Shown in pieces: positions 40,073 through 49,426 of a stretch of 64,000 nucleotides of DNA (position 1 is its first letter; each line of letters starts with the position of its first letter). Source of the stretch: Dethiosulfovibrio peptidovorans (GTDB lineage: Bacteria > Synergistota > Synergistia > Synergistales > Dethiosulfovibrionaceae); contig PDTB01000019.1 in the NCBI GenBank assembly GCA_002748665.1, positions 33,934 to 97,933 of the forward strand, in the 5' to 3' direction. The position numbers and the translations under genes were made by a program. The notes under the pieces were generated by a model, which did not search any database, had not been told where the DNA came from, and saw only the letters and a list, made by a program, of their open reading frames with translations.

Positions 40073-40503
40073 GGGATTATCTCCTCCATGTATCGAAGAT
40101 GCCGACGAAGCAGCGCTTCGACCTGTTCAGCAGGGTGATGTTCACCCTGATCCATGCCTGGACATCTCCGGGCGGTCTGAGCCCACCGGTCAGGGCTGCT
40201 CAGATTTTCGGGCCAGAAAGGCCAGGTTCGGCATTGCAGGGGGCGGCTGGTGTAGATACGACATCGGTCGGAATCGCTATCATAAAACAAACAGCGACCG
40301 TCGGGATGTTCGCCAATGCTCGGCGAACTCCACCGTGCCGTGACGTAGAGGCGCCTGAAGTCCTCAATCGAAAGGTTCAGAGATGCCGCTATCCCAGTTT
40401 CTTCCTCTGAGGAAAAGAATATGGCCCCCGGCTCACCTCGGCAGCATCGACCGCACCCGAGACACGAGAACCGAAGGCCTTGTCTCCACCATTGGAGCTC
40501 CAT
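40069..40503 (-). CDS. YkgJ family cysteine cluster protein
   Basis: A 144-residue small protein with a CLGCGRCCRG motif (about 17-26) and more Cys at CLFYDSDSDRCRIYTSRPLQC, the typical metal/iron-sulfur cluster layout of YkgJ proteins. The function of the family is unknown. The start at 40503 overlaps the flgJ stop by one base (TGATG); an upstream frame inside flgJ is rejected. Its presence inside a flagellar gene run is unexplained. Confidence 0.85.
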   Translation of the reverse strand: MELQWWRQGLRFSCLGCGRCCRGEPGAIFFSSEEETGIAASLNLSIEDFRRLYVTARWSSPSIGEHPDGRCLFYDSDSDRCRIYTSRPLQCRTWPFWPENLSSPDRWAQTARRCPGMDQGEHHPAEQVEALLRRHLRYMEEIIP

Positions 40504-40826
40504 CACAATGGTGGAGTATCCCCTTCGTCTCCCTGCAGAGACGAGCTTAAAGAGTCGTACAGGACTTTCCAGAGACCGTTGTCGTTCTGACCTGCCAAAG
40601 CCTCCGAGGCCATTTCCACTGAGAGGTCTTCCAGCACGCCAAATGGGCGGTCTTCGTCCTTGCGGCCACCGATTTCTCGGGCGTGGGTCATCATTTTTTT
40701 CCACGTCTGGGCTAACAAGATACTTTCGAAGTCCTGACAGGCTTTTTTCAGGACATCCCGTGGATCACCGGATGCGGCGCCATTTATGTTGAGAGTGTGT
40801 ATTGGGGGATGTTCTCCAATTTTCAT
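40503..40826 (-). CDS. flgJ: flagellar rod-binding protein (FlgJ N-terminal domain)
   Basis: A 107-residue protein equal to the rod-binding half of FlgJ: LKKACQDFESILLAQTWKKMM near the start, then EDLSVEMASEALAGQ. The peptidoglycan hydrolase half of proteobacterial FlgJ is absent, as in many phyla, so a separate enzyme must open the cell wall. The start at 40826 follows flgI by 16 bases. Confidence 0.87.
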   Translation of the reverse strand: MKIGEHPPIHTLNINGAASGDPRDVLKKACQDFESILLAQTWKKMMTHAREIGGRKDEDRPFGVLEDLSVEMASEALAGQNDNGLWKVLYDSLSSSLQGDEGDTPPL

Positions 40827-40842
40827 CGCACAAACCTCCTTA

Positions 40843-41955
40843 TCACATAACCACGAGATCACCGTGAAGAGCCCCAGCCTGGTCGATGGCCTGCAGGATA
40901 CCGATAACATCCCGAGGCGATGCCCCTACAGCGTTGATGGCGTCCACCAGCTGCTCTACCGTAGTGGTCGATTCCAGCTTGACGAAAGAGCCTTTTGTTT
41001 CATCAGCCTGGATCTGAGAGTTGGCATAGGGGGTGGTGACCCCAGCGCTGAATGGATTCGGTTGGGAGACTTGGTTCTCTTGGTCGATCCGTACCGTCAG
41101 GTCACCGTGAGCCACGGCGACAGCACTGATCTGGACGTTCCCCCCCATGACGACCGTCCCAGTTCGCTCGTTAACGACCACCCGGGCCTTAAGATCCGGA
41201 GTAACCCGAACGTTTTCCACATCGGCGATAAACGTCGATGGAGAGGAAACGTACGCTCTGGGGAGTTGTATGTCTACCCGACCGGCATCGGTCGGAGAAG
41301 CAATGCGGCCAAAGCGATCGTTGAGAACAGTGGCGATTCGCCGAGCTGTCGTAAAATCTGGGTTTCTCAGGAGCAAGGTAACCGAACCATTGCCCGAAAA
41401 TTCGGTTTGTACATCACGTTCCACGATGGCACCACCGCTGATCCGTCCGACCGTGACGATGTTTTTAGTTACGCTGGAGCCCGTCGATCCAGCGGAGAAT
41501 CCCCCGACCAATACAGGACCCTGGGCAACCGCGTATGTGTTGCCGTTGGCGGCTTTGAGAGGTGTCTGAAGTAAAACACCTCCCTGAAGGCTTTTGGCGT
41601 CACCCAAGGTACTCACCGTGACATCCAGGGTCTGCCCCGAACGGACAAAGGCCGGGAGAGTCGCCGTGACCGCGACAACAGCGACGTTTTTGCTTTTGAC
41701 GTCCTTATCCGACAGGGTAACCCCAAAGCGACGCATCATGTTGCGGAGGGCCTGAACGGACATTTTAGATTTATCACCGGTGCCCTGCAGTCCCATGACG
41801 ACACCGACTCCTGTGAGCTGATTCTCCCGAACGCCCTGGACGTCGACCAGGTCTTTGATACGGACTTCAGGATTGATCGCTCCCCAGGAGAGGTTGCCTG
41901 TCACAAGAGACATGACGCCAGCCAGGAGAATCAGGAGCAGTTTCCGTCGGTTCAT
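40843..41955 (-). CDS. flgI: flagellar P-ring protein FlgI
   Basis: A 370-residue protein with a signal peptide (about 1-25) followed by the FlgI hallmark VRIKDLVDVQGVRENQLTGVGVV. Later blocks include GDAKSLQGGVLLQTPLKA and the Pro-Asn-Pro-Phe region before the C-terminus (VEQLVDAINAVGASPRD). It forms the ring around the rod in the peptidoglycan layer. Its presence, with flgH and flgA, shows a diderm cell. Confidence 0.96.
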   Translation of the reverse strand: MNRRKLLLILLAGVMSLVTGNLSWGAINPEVRIKDLVDVQGVRENQLTGVGVVMGLQGTGDKSKMSVQALRNMMRRFGVTLSDKDVKSKNVAVVAVTATLPAFVRSGQTLDVTVSTLGDAKSLQGGVLLQTPLKAANGNTYAVAQGPVLVGGFSAGSTGSSVTKNIVTVGRISGGAIVERDVQTEFSGNGSVTLLLRNPDFTTARRIATVLNDRFGRIASPTDAGRVDIQLPRAYVSSPSTFIADVENVRVTPDLKARVVVNERTGTVVMGGNVQISAVAVAHGDLTVRIDQENQVSQPNPFSAGVTTPYANSQIQADETKGSFVKLESTTTVEQLVDAINAVGASPRDVIGILQAIDQAGALHGDLVVM

Positions 41956-41980
41956 ACGCTTTTTTCCCTTCTAAACAATT

Positions 41981-42559
41981 CTAAAAAATTGACTGGAGGA
42001 TCTGGGTCAGAATCCCAGGTTGTTGGAGCTTGGTCAAGGTGCCCTTGCCGTCAACGATGAAGTCGACGTTGGCTACTCTGTTACTGGATATGGTGTTGTT
42101 TCCATCGACATCCTGCGGACGGATAGCTCCCCGGAATCGCATCCGAAGGGTCTCTCCATGAGTTTTGAGGTCACGGGTCCCCTCGATAACCAGGTTTCCG
42201 TTAGGAAGAACCTCGGTGACGATACAGGTGATATCAGCTTGAGTGGAGTATGTTCTCTCCGATTTGCCATCACCGGTGGAGCTGGAGCCAGTGCTGATTC
42301 CGAGTCCTTTGATGAAATCCAGGAGCCCCGTCCCCTCGCTGACATTGGCTCCCCCATCTTTTGTGGTCTCTGTCTTCGCCTGGTCCTTGGTTTTGGTGAT
42401 CTCGTCCACATGCACCATGACGATATCTCCTACCTGAGACGGTCGTTCATCTCCAATGTAGTTAGTCCCGTCCTGCCACAGGGACTGCCCCTGAGCCGGC
42501 AAGTTCGGTATCGCTCCTATAAACCCACAGATTGCCAGAACGATGATCAACGATCTCAT
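41981..42559 (-). CDS. flgH: flagellar L-ring protein FlgH
   Basis: A 192-residue L-ring subunit. Family segments: PSQVGDIVMVHVDE, the central variable region, GNLVIEGTRDLKTHGETLRMRFRGAIRPQDVD and VDFIVDGKGTL near the end. FlgH is normally a lipoprotein; here the only early Cys (residue 10) sits inside the hydrophobic core without a proper lipobox, and the likely cut is after PAQG (about 24) by signal peptidase I. The ring may thus be unlipidated. Confidence 0.92.
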   Translation of the reverse strand: MRSLIIVLAICGFIGAIPNLPAQGQSLWQDGTNYIGDERPSQVGDIVMVHVDEITKTKDQAKTETTKDGGANVSEGTGLLDFIKGLGISTGSSSTGDGKSERTYSTQADITCIVTEVLPNGNLVIEGTRDLKTHGETLRMRFRGAIRPQDVDGNNTISSNRVANVDFIVDGKGTLTKLQQPGILTQILQSIF

Positions 42560-43476
42560 TCCGTCACCTCCACGATTCCCGGAGCCGTCACAATTCCCAG
42601 GATGACTTTTTTCGTTTTTTTATTACGAATCTTGACGGTGTCGCCCAAAGCTCCACCGTCTAAGGCCCGGCCTATAGCTGTGACGATGAACCCCTTGTTT
42701 CGGCAGACGATTCGAACCCAAGATCCCGGTCTGATGACGTCAGGTTCGTCGGTGATTCGAAAGGTGAAAGGGGTTCCTTTAGCCATATCCCGTTCCACCG
42801 CCATACCAACCAAGGATCTGGGGTCGTTGTAATATCGACGATTCCGGCGAGCCTCTATTGTGGTCACTGCCATATCCCCAGCTGTAATCATCTCCCCCCG
42901 ACGCAGATATCGATCAGCGACGACAACCGGCAGAAGCCACCGAAGCCTTACAGGCAGCACACACTCCCCTGTTTTCGTCGAGAACCGCAGGTTCAGTGCC
43001 TCGTTGCCCGGATATAATCGATCAGGAGGTATGAGTTTAGCTCCAGGAGGAATGGACGCCCCCTGGATGTCCAAGGCTCCCTGCCATCCTGATGCCACTC
43101 TGAGCCAGCGCTCTATGTCACTCTCCATACGAAACGGAACCCTGTCCGCCATAAGGATCCTGAGGGTCACCCCTCCGATGCCGGCCTTGGACAAGGCAAC
43201 GACGACATCGTCGGGGGTAATAACGTTCCCCGACGGACAGAGAGTCGCCCATGCAGCTTGACGGAGGAGCTCAGGCACATCGCAGGTAACGGTAGCGACA
43301 GAGCAGAGACGGAGGGGGCCATCGGTCACCACCGCCCCAGGCGACAAGGAAACTGAAAGCTCAAGCGCCCCTCCCGGTAGAGATCCGAGAAGGAGGACGG
43401 AAAGAAAAGCTGCAGCTACGAGAGAAAAGCGGAACCCGGTCAGGCCCCGCCTCCCACCACCGTCAGAAGACGACAC
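42556..43476 (-). CDS. flgA: flagellar P-ring assembly chaperone FlgA
   Basis: A 306-residue exported protein: a signal peptide (about 16-38), an N-terminal region, and a C-terminal SAF domain with VVVADRYLRRGEMITAGDM, then LVGMAVERDMAKGTPFT and WVRIVCRNKGFIVTAIG. FlgA helps FlgI assemble in the periplasm. It overlaps flgH by four bases and lies 12 bases after flgG. Confidence 0.9.
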   Translation of the reverse strand: MSSSDGGGRRGLTGFRFSLVAAAFLSVLLLGSLPGGALELSVSLSPGAVVTDGPLRLCSVATVTCDVPELLRQAAWATLCPSGNVITPDDVVVALSKAGIGGVTLRILMADRVPFRMESDIERWLRVASGWQGALDIQGASIPPGAKLIPPDRLYPGNEALNLRFSTKTGECVLPVRLRWLLPVVVADRYLRRGEMITAGDMAVTTIEARRNRRYYNDPRSLVGMAVERDMAKGTPFTFRITDEPDVIRPGSWVRIVCRNKGFIVTAIGRALDGGALGDTVKIRNKKTKKVILGIVTAPGIVEVTE

Positions 43477-43488
43477 CGACGCCCAACC

Positions 43489-44277
43489 TCAGCGCTTCAG
43501 GTTGTTGGCCAGCTCGAGAAGCCTGTCTGCGGTCTGAATGGTTTTCGAGTTGGCCTCGTAGGCCCTCTGGGCCACGATGAGATTCACCATTTCCTCGACA
43601 ACCTGGACGTTGGAACGCTCAAGGATACCCTGTTGCAATGTTGGGAAGTCATCTTCCCCGGGATTGCCAACCTGAGGTTCACCGCTAGAACCCGAGGGAA
43701 CAAAAAGATTCCGGCCGATGGCTCGAAGCCCTGCGGGGTTTACGAAGCGGACGAGCTGGATCTGCCCCACTTCCTGGTTCGTATCATCACCAGGTTGTTT
43801 GATGTAGACCTGGCCAGTAGAGCTGATGGTGATTTCCGTTGCGTCGTCAGGGATGACGATAGCCGGTTCAAGAAGGTATCCGTCAACGTTGACGATCTGA
43901 CCGTCTCCATCTTTGTTCCATTCCCCGTTCGCTGTGTATGCTATTTCCCCGTTAGGCATGACAACCTGGAAGTAGGCGTTCCCCTCAATGGCAACGTCCA
44001 AAGGGTTATCGGTTATCTGATAGTTCCCCGGGGTGGGCATGCGAGTTGTCCCGGTAACACGAGTACCCAACCCCACCTGTATACCGGTAGGAACCGTGGT
44101 ACCACCTTCGACGGGAGCCCCGGGCTCTCTGTTGATCTGGTACAGAAGGTCGGCAAAGTTTGCCCTCACTTTTTTGAAGCCAACGGTGTTGACGTTCGCA
44201 AGGTTGTTGGACGTCACATCCAAGTTTGTCTGCTGGGCAATCATGCCGGTTGCGCCGCTCCATAAAGATCGAATCAT
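43489..44277 (-). CDS. flgG: flagellar distal rod protein FlgG
   Basis: A 262-residue rod protein. N-terminal motif: [21 protein letters not shown]-terminal motif: [20 protein letters not shown]. The [18 protein letters not shown] segment and the length of 262 match FlgG. It is 24 bases downstream of the FlgF-like gene, matching the flhO-flhP pair after mbl in Bacillus. Confidence 0.95.
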   Translation of the reverse strand: MIRSLWSGATGMIAQQTNLDVTSNNLANVNTVGFKKVRANFADLLYQINREPGAPVEGGTTVPTGIQVGLGTRVTGTTRMPTPGNYQITDNPLDVAIEGNAYFQVVMPNGEIAYTANGEWNKDGDGQIVNVDGYLLEPAIVIPDDATEITISSTGQVYIKQPGDDTNQEVGQIQLVRFVNPAGLRAIGRNLFVPSGSSGEPQVGNPGEDDFPTLQQGILERSNVQVVEEMVNLIVAQRAYEANSKTIQTADRLLELANNLKR

Positions 44278-44301
44278 GGGTATGCCTCCTTAGGACGAAG
44301 C

Positions 44302-45090
44302 CTACGTTTTGCCAAGGGACGAGATGAGCTGCCCCGTTATATCGTCGGTAGTTTGAATACCCTTGGAGGCCGCCTCGTAGGCTCTCTGGGCCTCAATGAG
44401 CCGGACCATTTCCTCTACCACGTTGACGTTAGAGCGCTCCAGGGCCCCGACCACTACTCTGGCCCCGGGAAGCTGCTGAGGTGCCCCAGAATCCCCCGTC
44501 TCAGCGAGGAGGTTTTTCCCCATTTGACGAAGAAGGCTTGGGGAGTCAAATCGGACTATCTGAACCTGCCCGATCACCACGTCATCGGCGAGAAGCTGGC
44601 CATCGTCGGTAAAGGTGGCTGAGGACGCTTCGCCAATGGAGAGAGATCCCCCATCACCCACGAGCAAATGTCCATCAGGGGTCTTGAGCTGGCCCTGCTC
44701 GTCGGGGATAAAGTGCCCCGAGCGAGTATAGAGCTGCCTCCCCTCACTATCCTGTATGACAAAAAAGGCTTGGGGATCCTCCAAAGCGATATCCAGATGG
44801 TTATCGGTAACCTGGAGATCGCCAGCATCGGTGCTCATATAGGTCTCCGAGAGAACTTGATTCATGGAGCTCTCCCCGATGGGATGGCTCCTCCAGGGCC
44901 AGGGGGGAAGCTCTCCTTGGGCCTTATCGGGATCGATCCGCTCCATCAACACCTCGGGGAACGACTTAGTCACCGGTTTACGAGCCCGAAAACCAGCGGT
45001 GTCGACGTTTGCCAGGTTGTTAGCCGTAACGTCCGTGGCACTTTGTTGGACCATCATGGCAGAAACCCCAGCGTATATGCCCTTGTGCAT
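44302..45090 (-). CDS. flgF: flagellar proximal rod protein FlgF (FlhO-like)
   Basis: A 262-residue rod/hook-family protein: N-terminal MMVQQSATDVTANNLANVD, then DTAGFRARKPV, and C-terminal VEEMVRLIEAQRAYEAASKG. It shares the frame of FlgG but differs in the middle, which is acidic and Pro-rich. With flgG directly downstream it is read as FlgF. The start has a GGAGG site and lies 12 bases after mreB. Confidence 0.9.
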   Translation of the reverse strand: MHKGIYAGVSAMMVQQSATDVTANNLANVDTAGFRARKPVTKSFPEVLMERIDPDKAQGELPPWPWRSHPIGESSMNQVLSETYMSTDAGDLQVTDNHLDIALEDPQAFFVIQDSEGRQLYTRSGHFIPDEQGQLKTPDGHLLVGDGGSLSIGEASSATFTDDGQLLADDVVIGQVQIVRFDSPSLLRQMGKNLLAETGDSGAPQQLPGARVVVGALERSNVNVVEEMVRLIEAQRAYEAASKGIQTTDDITGQLISSLGKT

Positions 45091-45102
45091 ATTTGTCCCT
45101 CC

Positions 45103-46155
45103 TTACCAGCGACGACGACGGCCTCTTCGTGCAGAGAATAAGATACCGCCCTTGCCCGAAGCCAGCAATCGATTAATGTTAGCTAAGGCCATGCCGGTCC
45201 CCAAAGCAACGCACTCGGTAGGCTGCTCTGCAGCGAAACACCGGATCCCGGTCTGCCTCGATATGAGCTCGGCAAGTCCCCGAAGGAGCGAGCCTCCTCC
45301 AGTCAGGACGACCCCGCCATCTATGATATCGGCCGAAAGTTCCGGTGGCGTGAGCTCCAAAACGTTTCTCACCCCATCAACGATAGATTGAACTCGCTCG
45401 CCTATAGCGGAACAGACGCTTCGACTACTGACCTCAATCTGACGAGGCAATCCCTGAACCAGGTCACGCCCCTTGAGGGTCATCTCGTTCTCCTCTCCGT
45501 CAGACAGGCAGGTTCCGATCATGATCTTGAGGTTTTCCGCCATCTGCTCTCCGATGGCCAGATTGTACTGCCGCCGAAGATATCGCATGATGCACTCGTC
45601 GAACTTGTCCCCACCTATTCGGAGAGACTTTGATATGACAACGCCCCCCAAAGAGATGACGGCGATATCCGTAGTACCACCGCCGATATCGACCACCATT
45701 TTGCCCCGAGGCTCCTCCACGTTGAGTTTGGCACCGATAGCAGCCGCCATGGGCTCCTCGATGAGGAAAGCTTCCCGAGCACCCACCTCTACCGCAGCCT
45801 CAAGCACCGCTCGCCGTTCTACGTCGGTGGCCCCCGAGGGGACACAGATCATTACACGGTTTCTGAAGAACCGACGGACCCCCGTGTTGACCCGACGCAT
45901 AAAGTACCGGAGCATGGTCTCGGTCATCGTGTAGTCAGCGATGACGCCATCCCTGAGGGGACGGACGGAGATGATATTGCCCGGCGTCCGCCCGACCATA
46001 TTTTTAGCCTCGTAGCCGACAGCCAGGATTTTTCCGGTTTCCTGGTCCACCGCCACAACCGAGGGCTCCCGCAGAACAACGCCCTTACCCTTGACGTAGA
46101 TCAGGACCGTGGCCGTTCCCAGGTCTATTCCTATATCGTTTCCCATACCAAACAC
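45103..46155 (-). CDS. mreB: rod shape-determining protein MreB/Mbl
   Basis: A 350-residue bacterial actin. ATPase motifs: DIGIDLGTATVLIYVKGKG, the MVVDIGGGTTDIAVISLGG phosphate 2 loop and VVLTGGGSLLRGL. The filament directs side-wall synthesis along the cell. Because mbl-flhO-flhP is conserved in Bacillus, this copy may correspond to Mbl; mreC and mreD are not adjacent. The C-terminus ends in an Arg-rich tail (RRGRRRRW), longer than usual. A likely promoter lies at 46210-46238. Confidence 0.94.
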   Translation of the reverse strand: MFGMGNDIGIDLGTATVLIYVKGKGVVLREPSVVAVDQETGKILAVGYEAKNMVGRTPGNIISVRPLRDGVIADYTMTETMLRYFMRRVNTGVRRFFRNRVMICVPSGATDVERRAVLEAAVEVGAREAFLIEEPMAAAIGAKLNVEEPRGKMVVDIGGGTTDIAVISLGGVVISKSLRIGGDKFDECIMRYLRRQYNLAIGEQMAENLKIMIGTCLSDGEENEMTLKGRDLVQGLPRQIEVSSRSVCSAIGERVQSIVDGVRNVLELTPPELSADIIDGGVVLTGGGSLLRGLAELISRQTGIRCFAAEQPTECVALGTGMALANINRLLASGKGGILFSARRGRRRRW

Positions 46156-46209
46156 GTGGCAGTCTCCTCCTCCGAAGGGGCCCTACCCCCTATCCTCTGT
46201 GACTCTACG

Positions 46210-46238
46210 ATTGTACCGTTAAAAATCCTTATAGCCAA
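46210..46238 (-). promoter_or_regulatory. probable promoter upstream of mreB
   Basis: On the minus strand TTGGCT (46233-46238) and TACAAT (46210-46215) are 17 bases apart, at the end of truA. It would serve mreB and the rod/ring genes apart from the ribosomal super-operon, with a 50-base leader that ends in a GGAGGAGGAG ribosome site. Confidence 0.45.
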
Positions 46239-46962
46239 CCCGCCAGAAAAAAAGGCCTGTTGCCGGCACGGTCATAGCTGAACGAATTCGGCTCTCGCCC
46301 CGGAGAAGATCCTCAAACCAACGATGATCTTTTCGTCCCTGGGCCACAGCGTCCAAGTTACCTACCATGATCCGAATCATGTTCGTCAGAAAGGCCGTAC
46401 CCCGAACCCGGAGAATCGAGAGACGTCCCCGCCGAATATGTCGAACCCGCAAGAGCTCACGTACCGGGTTATCGGGACACTCTGAAACTCGACAGAAAGC
46501 GCTGAAATCGTGGACTCCCTCCAACATCCGGCAGCACCTGTGAATCGCCGCATGGTCCCAATCGTCCCTCTTTCGCCACCATACCATAGCTTTTAAATGA
46601 GGATAGCAGGATGGCCCATGCCAGACAAAATAGGCATACTCTCTCCAGAGAGCGCTTTTTCTGGCGTCAAATTCATCAGGGACAATTCCGGCTCGCATAA
46701 TCGATATCGATTGAGGCAGGTGAGCGTTCAGGGCCAAGACGAGTCTGGAAGGCTCCCATTCCCGCGACAATGAAAACGAGGCGACCTGTCCCCGGGCATG
46801 TACACCACTATCAGTTCGCCCTGCTCCGGTAACTGGAACGGGACGCTGATCCAAAAGGGCCAGAACCCGCTCCAATTCCCCCTGGACCGACGGATGTCGT
46901 GGCTGACGCTGCCATCCCGAAAAAGCATCGCCTCGGTAGGAGATCTCAACGGCGTATTTCAT
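46219..46962 (-). CDS. truA: tRNA pseudouridine synthase A
   Basis: A 247-residue enzyme that makes pseudouridine at positions 38-40 of tRNA anticodon arms. Catalytic Asp is in GAGRTDSGVHARGQ; the start motif is YAVEISYRGDAFSGWQRQ, and FLTNMIRIMVGNL is the third conserved block. The start at 46962 overlaps the ecfT stop (ATGA). The ribosomal-ecfA1-ecfA2-ecfT-truA order is shared with many Firmicutes. Confidence 0.95.
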   Translation of the reverse strand: MKYAVEISYRGDAFSGWQRQPRHPSVQGELERVLALLDQRPVPVTGAGRTDSGVHARGQVASFSLSREWEPSRLVLALNAHLPQSISIMRAGIVPDEFDARKSALWREYAYFVWHGPSCYPHLKAMVWWRKRDDWDHAAIHRCCRMLEGVHDFSAFCRVSECPDNPVRELLRVRHIRRGRLSILRVRGTAFLTNMIRIMVGNLDAVAQGRKDHRWFEDLLRGESRIRSAMTVPATGLFFWRVGYKDF

Positions 46963-47771
46963 AACCCCAGATGCGTCTCCAGGACGGTAATACCCACGAC
47001 GATCAACACCACGAAGGAGAGCACGGCAGTGTCCTTCCATCCCCAGAAGAATGGATGCATCCTCGTCCGTCCTCCTCCGCCCCGGTAGCATCGAGCTTCC
47101 ATGGCTACAGCCAAGTCGTCGGCCCTTTGAAAGACGATGACGAACAATGGAATGAGGACCGGGACAAAGGCTTTGAGACGTTTCAGAAGTCCGCCTCGGT
47201 CCAGATCGGCCCCCCGGGCGAGCTGGGCTTTCATAATTCGATCGGTCTCGTTGATAAGCGTGGGGATGAATCTCAAAGCGATGGTCATCATCATGGCAAT
47301 TTCATGGGCAGGAAGACCAAAGCGCTTGAAAGGCGACAGAAGGGCTTCGAGACCATCGGCCAAAGCCATAGGGCTGGTAGTAACCGTCAGAAGGTTGGCA
47401 AAGAGGACGAGAAATAGAAGCCTAAGAGCCATGTACGCCCCCATTCTCAATCCCTCACGAGTTATGCTCAAAGGCCCCAGGGTCGCCACGGGAGTACCCG
47501 ACGTGAAGAAAATGTTGATGACAGCGGTAAAGGCAATGAGGATCATGACGGGGCGAATTGTTCGAAACAGAATTCTCAAACTGATCCGAGAAAGCATCGA
47601 CAGAGCCAGTAAGAGGACTGCCCAGGATATAAACCCCAAGGGTTCGTCCACTAGGAACACGCCGGTAAGGAGAACCAAAGTGGCCAGGATCTTACAGCGA
47701 GGATCGGCCCTGTGAATGGGCGAGTCCGCCGGAATATACTGTCCAAAGCTCATGTTGTCCAAAAATCTCAC
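46959..47771 (-). CDS. ecfT: energy-coupling factor transporter transmembrane protein EcfT
   Basis: A 270-residue membrane protein with about five hydrophobic helices. The cytoplasmic coupling region carries two Ala-Arg-Gly-type motifs: KAQLARGADLDRGG and MEARCYRGGGGRTRM. It links ECF ATPases to vitamin-binding S components, which lie elsewhere. It overlaps ecfA2 and truA by four bases each. Confidence 0.93.
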   Translation of the reverse strand: MRFLDNMSFGQYIPADSPIHRADPRCKILATLVLLTGVFLVDEPLGFISWAVLLLALSMLSRISLRILFRTIRPVMILIAFTAVINIFFTSGTPVATLGPLSITREGLRMGAYMALRLLFLVLFANLLTVTTSPMALADGLEALLSPFKRFGLPAHEIAMMMTIALRFIPTLINETDRIMKAQLARGADLDRGGLLKRLKAFVPVLIPLFVIVFQRADDLAVAMEARCYRGGGGRTRMHPFFWGWKDTAVLSFVVLIVVGITVLETHLGL

Positions 47772-48610
47772 CGAGGAGACCTCCTCTGCATGAGGCTCTC
47801 TGAGAGAACCTGCGGGTCACAGCTGAAGGGAACGGAGAATCCTGCCTCGGTCAATCGAAGCCAGAGCCGCCCTAGCTCGGGCAGAAGCAACCCGTCAATG
47901 GGGCTACGATCCAGAGAGCGAGCTACCGATTCAGGCGAACCCTGACAGGCAATGGCCCCCTTCTCCAGGGCAACCACCCAGTCGCTCAGATCCAATGCCA
48001 ATTCGAGGTCGTGAGTTACCATGACTATGGCGGTTCCTTCCCTATGGATTCGTCCCAGGAGTTCCATCAGATGTCGCTTTCCCGATGCGTCCAGGCCAGC
48101 GGTGGGCTCGTCCAATACCAGATAGGAGGGACGAACCGTTAAAACCGATGCGATGGCAACCCGGCGTTTCTCCCCTCCAGATAACCGAAAAGGGGAGCGA
48201 TCCAGATAGGACGGGGACAATCCAACCTGATCAAGTATAAGAGGAAGCACGGTATCCAGTTCCCGAGGGTCGATCCCCCAGTTATTGGGGGCAAAAGCGA
48301 GCTCTTCCCGAACGGTCTCGGCAAAAAGCTGCTGTTCCGGGTACTGAAATACCAGCCCAACCTTCCGACGAATGGCCCGTCGGTCCTGCTTGTCACTGGT
48401 GGACAGGCCGTCCACAACGACATCCCCTTCATTCGGCAGAAGCAGGGCATTGAGATGCTGGGCCAGGGTAGATTTTCCACTGCCCGTATGTCCAACGATG
48501 GACACCCATGCGCTCTCAGCAATGTCTAAAGAGATTTCCCGAAGAGCTACAGTTTCGAGTGGGGTCCCCTTATGGTAGATATGACTTACGGATTGGACGC
48601 TGATGGACAT
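47768..48610 (-). CDS. ecfA2: energy-coupling factor ATPase EcfA2
   Basis: A 280-residue ABC ATPase. Walker A: GHTGSGKSTLAQH. Q-loop: VFQYPEQQLF. Signature: LSGGEKRRVAIAS. Walker B: YLVLDEPTAGLD. Switch: VTHDLE. The C-terminal extension is of the ECF type. It pairs with EcfA1 to power uptake of vitamins or metal ions. It overlaps ecfA1 by 25 bases and ecfT by four. Confidence 0.94.
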   Translation of the reverse strand: MSISVQSVSHIYHKGTPLETVALREISLDIAESAWVSIVGHTGSGKSTLAQHLNALLLPNEGDVVVDGLSTSDKQDRRAIRRKVGLVFQYPEQQLFAETVREELAFAPNNWGIDPRELDTVLPLILDQVGLSPSYLDRSPFRLSGGEKRRVAIASVLTVRPSYLVLDEPTAGLDASGKRHLMELLGRIHREGTAIVMVTHDLELALDLSDWVVALEKGAIACQGSPESVARSLDRSPIDGLLLPELGRLWLRLTEAGFSVPFSCDPQVLSESLMQRRSPR

Positions 48611-49422
48611 AGAGCGCTCACCAAGCTTTCGACGGTTGGAGCTACTTCCCCCTGGATGCAGCCAGCGTCCTTAAGTCTGCGCCATAGAACGACGAGAGGG
48701 GGAATCTCCAGACCCCATTGATCCAGAGGTTGAAAAAAGAGATCGTTGGGGGTTCCATCCCAAAGGATTCGCCCTTCACCCAGGACGACCGCCCTGGTCG
48801 CCCGAACGATTTCTTCCAGGCGATGGGTGATGTGGACTACCGTAACTCCCCGTTCGTGAAGCCTGGTCAAAAGATCCAGAACCTCACGACGCCCTTGAGG
48901 ATCCAGCATGGCCGTGGGCTCATCCAAAACCATGCAGGTCGTCTCCATTGCGATCGCACCGGCGATAGCCAGCCGTTGCTTTTGTCCCCCTGAAAGGGTG
49001 TACGAGGCAGCCTTGGCTTTGGCCTCCAGGCCAGCGATGGACAGAGCCCGATGTACCCGTTCCCGAATGTCATCCGGCGAGAGTCCCAGATTTTCTGGAC
49101 CAAAGGCCGTATCATCCTCTACGACTGTTGAGACTATTTGATTTTCAGGGTTTTGAAAAACCATTGAGACGGATCGACGAATGTCCCATAGGTGAGTATT
49201 GTCCTGGGTCTCCCACCCCAGAATACGACAAACGCCCTGCGTAGGAACGAGCAGGGCGTTCAGGTGTTTCGCCAGAGTGGATTTCCCCGAACCGTTGCCC
49301 CCGAGGAGAGCAAGCCACTCACCTTGATGCACGTCCAGAGAGATTCCTGTCAAGGCAGCCCTGTCAGTCTCCTGGTATCGATATTCCACGTCCTCCAGGG
49401 AGATGACGATGGGGGCGGTCAT
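48586..49422 (-). CDS. ecfA1: energy-coupling factor ATPase EcfA1
   Basis: A 278-residue ABC ATPase. Walker A: GGNGSGKSTLAKH. Q-loop: VFQNPENQIVS. Signature: LSGGQKQRLAIAGA. Walker B: CMVLDEPTAMLD. Switch: ITHRLEE. The start at 49422 follows the rplQ stop by four bases and has AGAGGG directly upstream; a longer frame that covers rplQ sequence is rejected. Confidence 0.94.
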   Translation of the reverse strand: MTAPIVISLEDVEYRYQETDRAALTGISLDVHQGEWLALLGGNGSGKSTLAKHLNALLVPTQGVCRILGWETQDNTHLWDIRRSVSMVFQNPENQIVSTVVEDDTAFGPENLGLSPDDIRERVHRALSIAGLEAKAKAASYTLSGGQKQRLAIAGAIAMETTCMVLDEPTAMLDPQGRREVLDLLTRLHERGVTVVHITHRLEEIVRATRAVVLGEGRILWDGTPNDLFFQPLDQWGLEIPPLVVLWRRLKDAGCIQGEVAPTVESLVSALCPSASNP

Positions 49423-49426
49423 CCCT

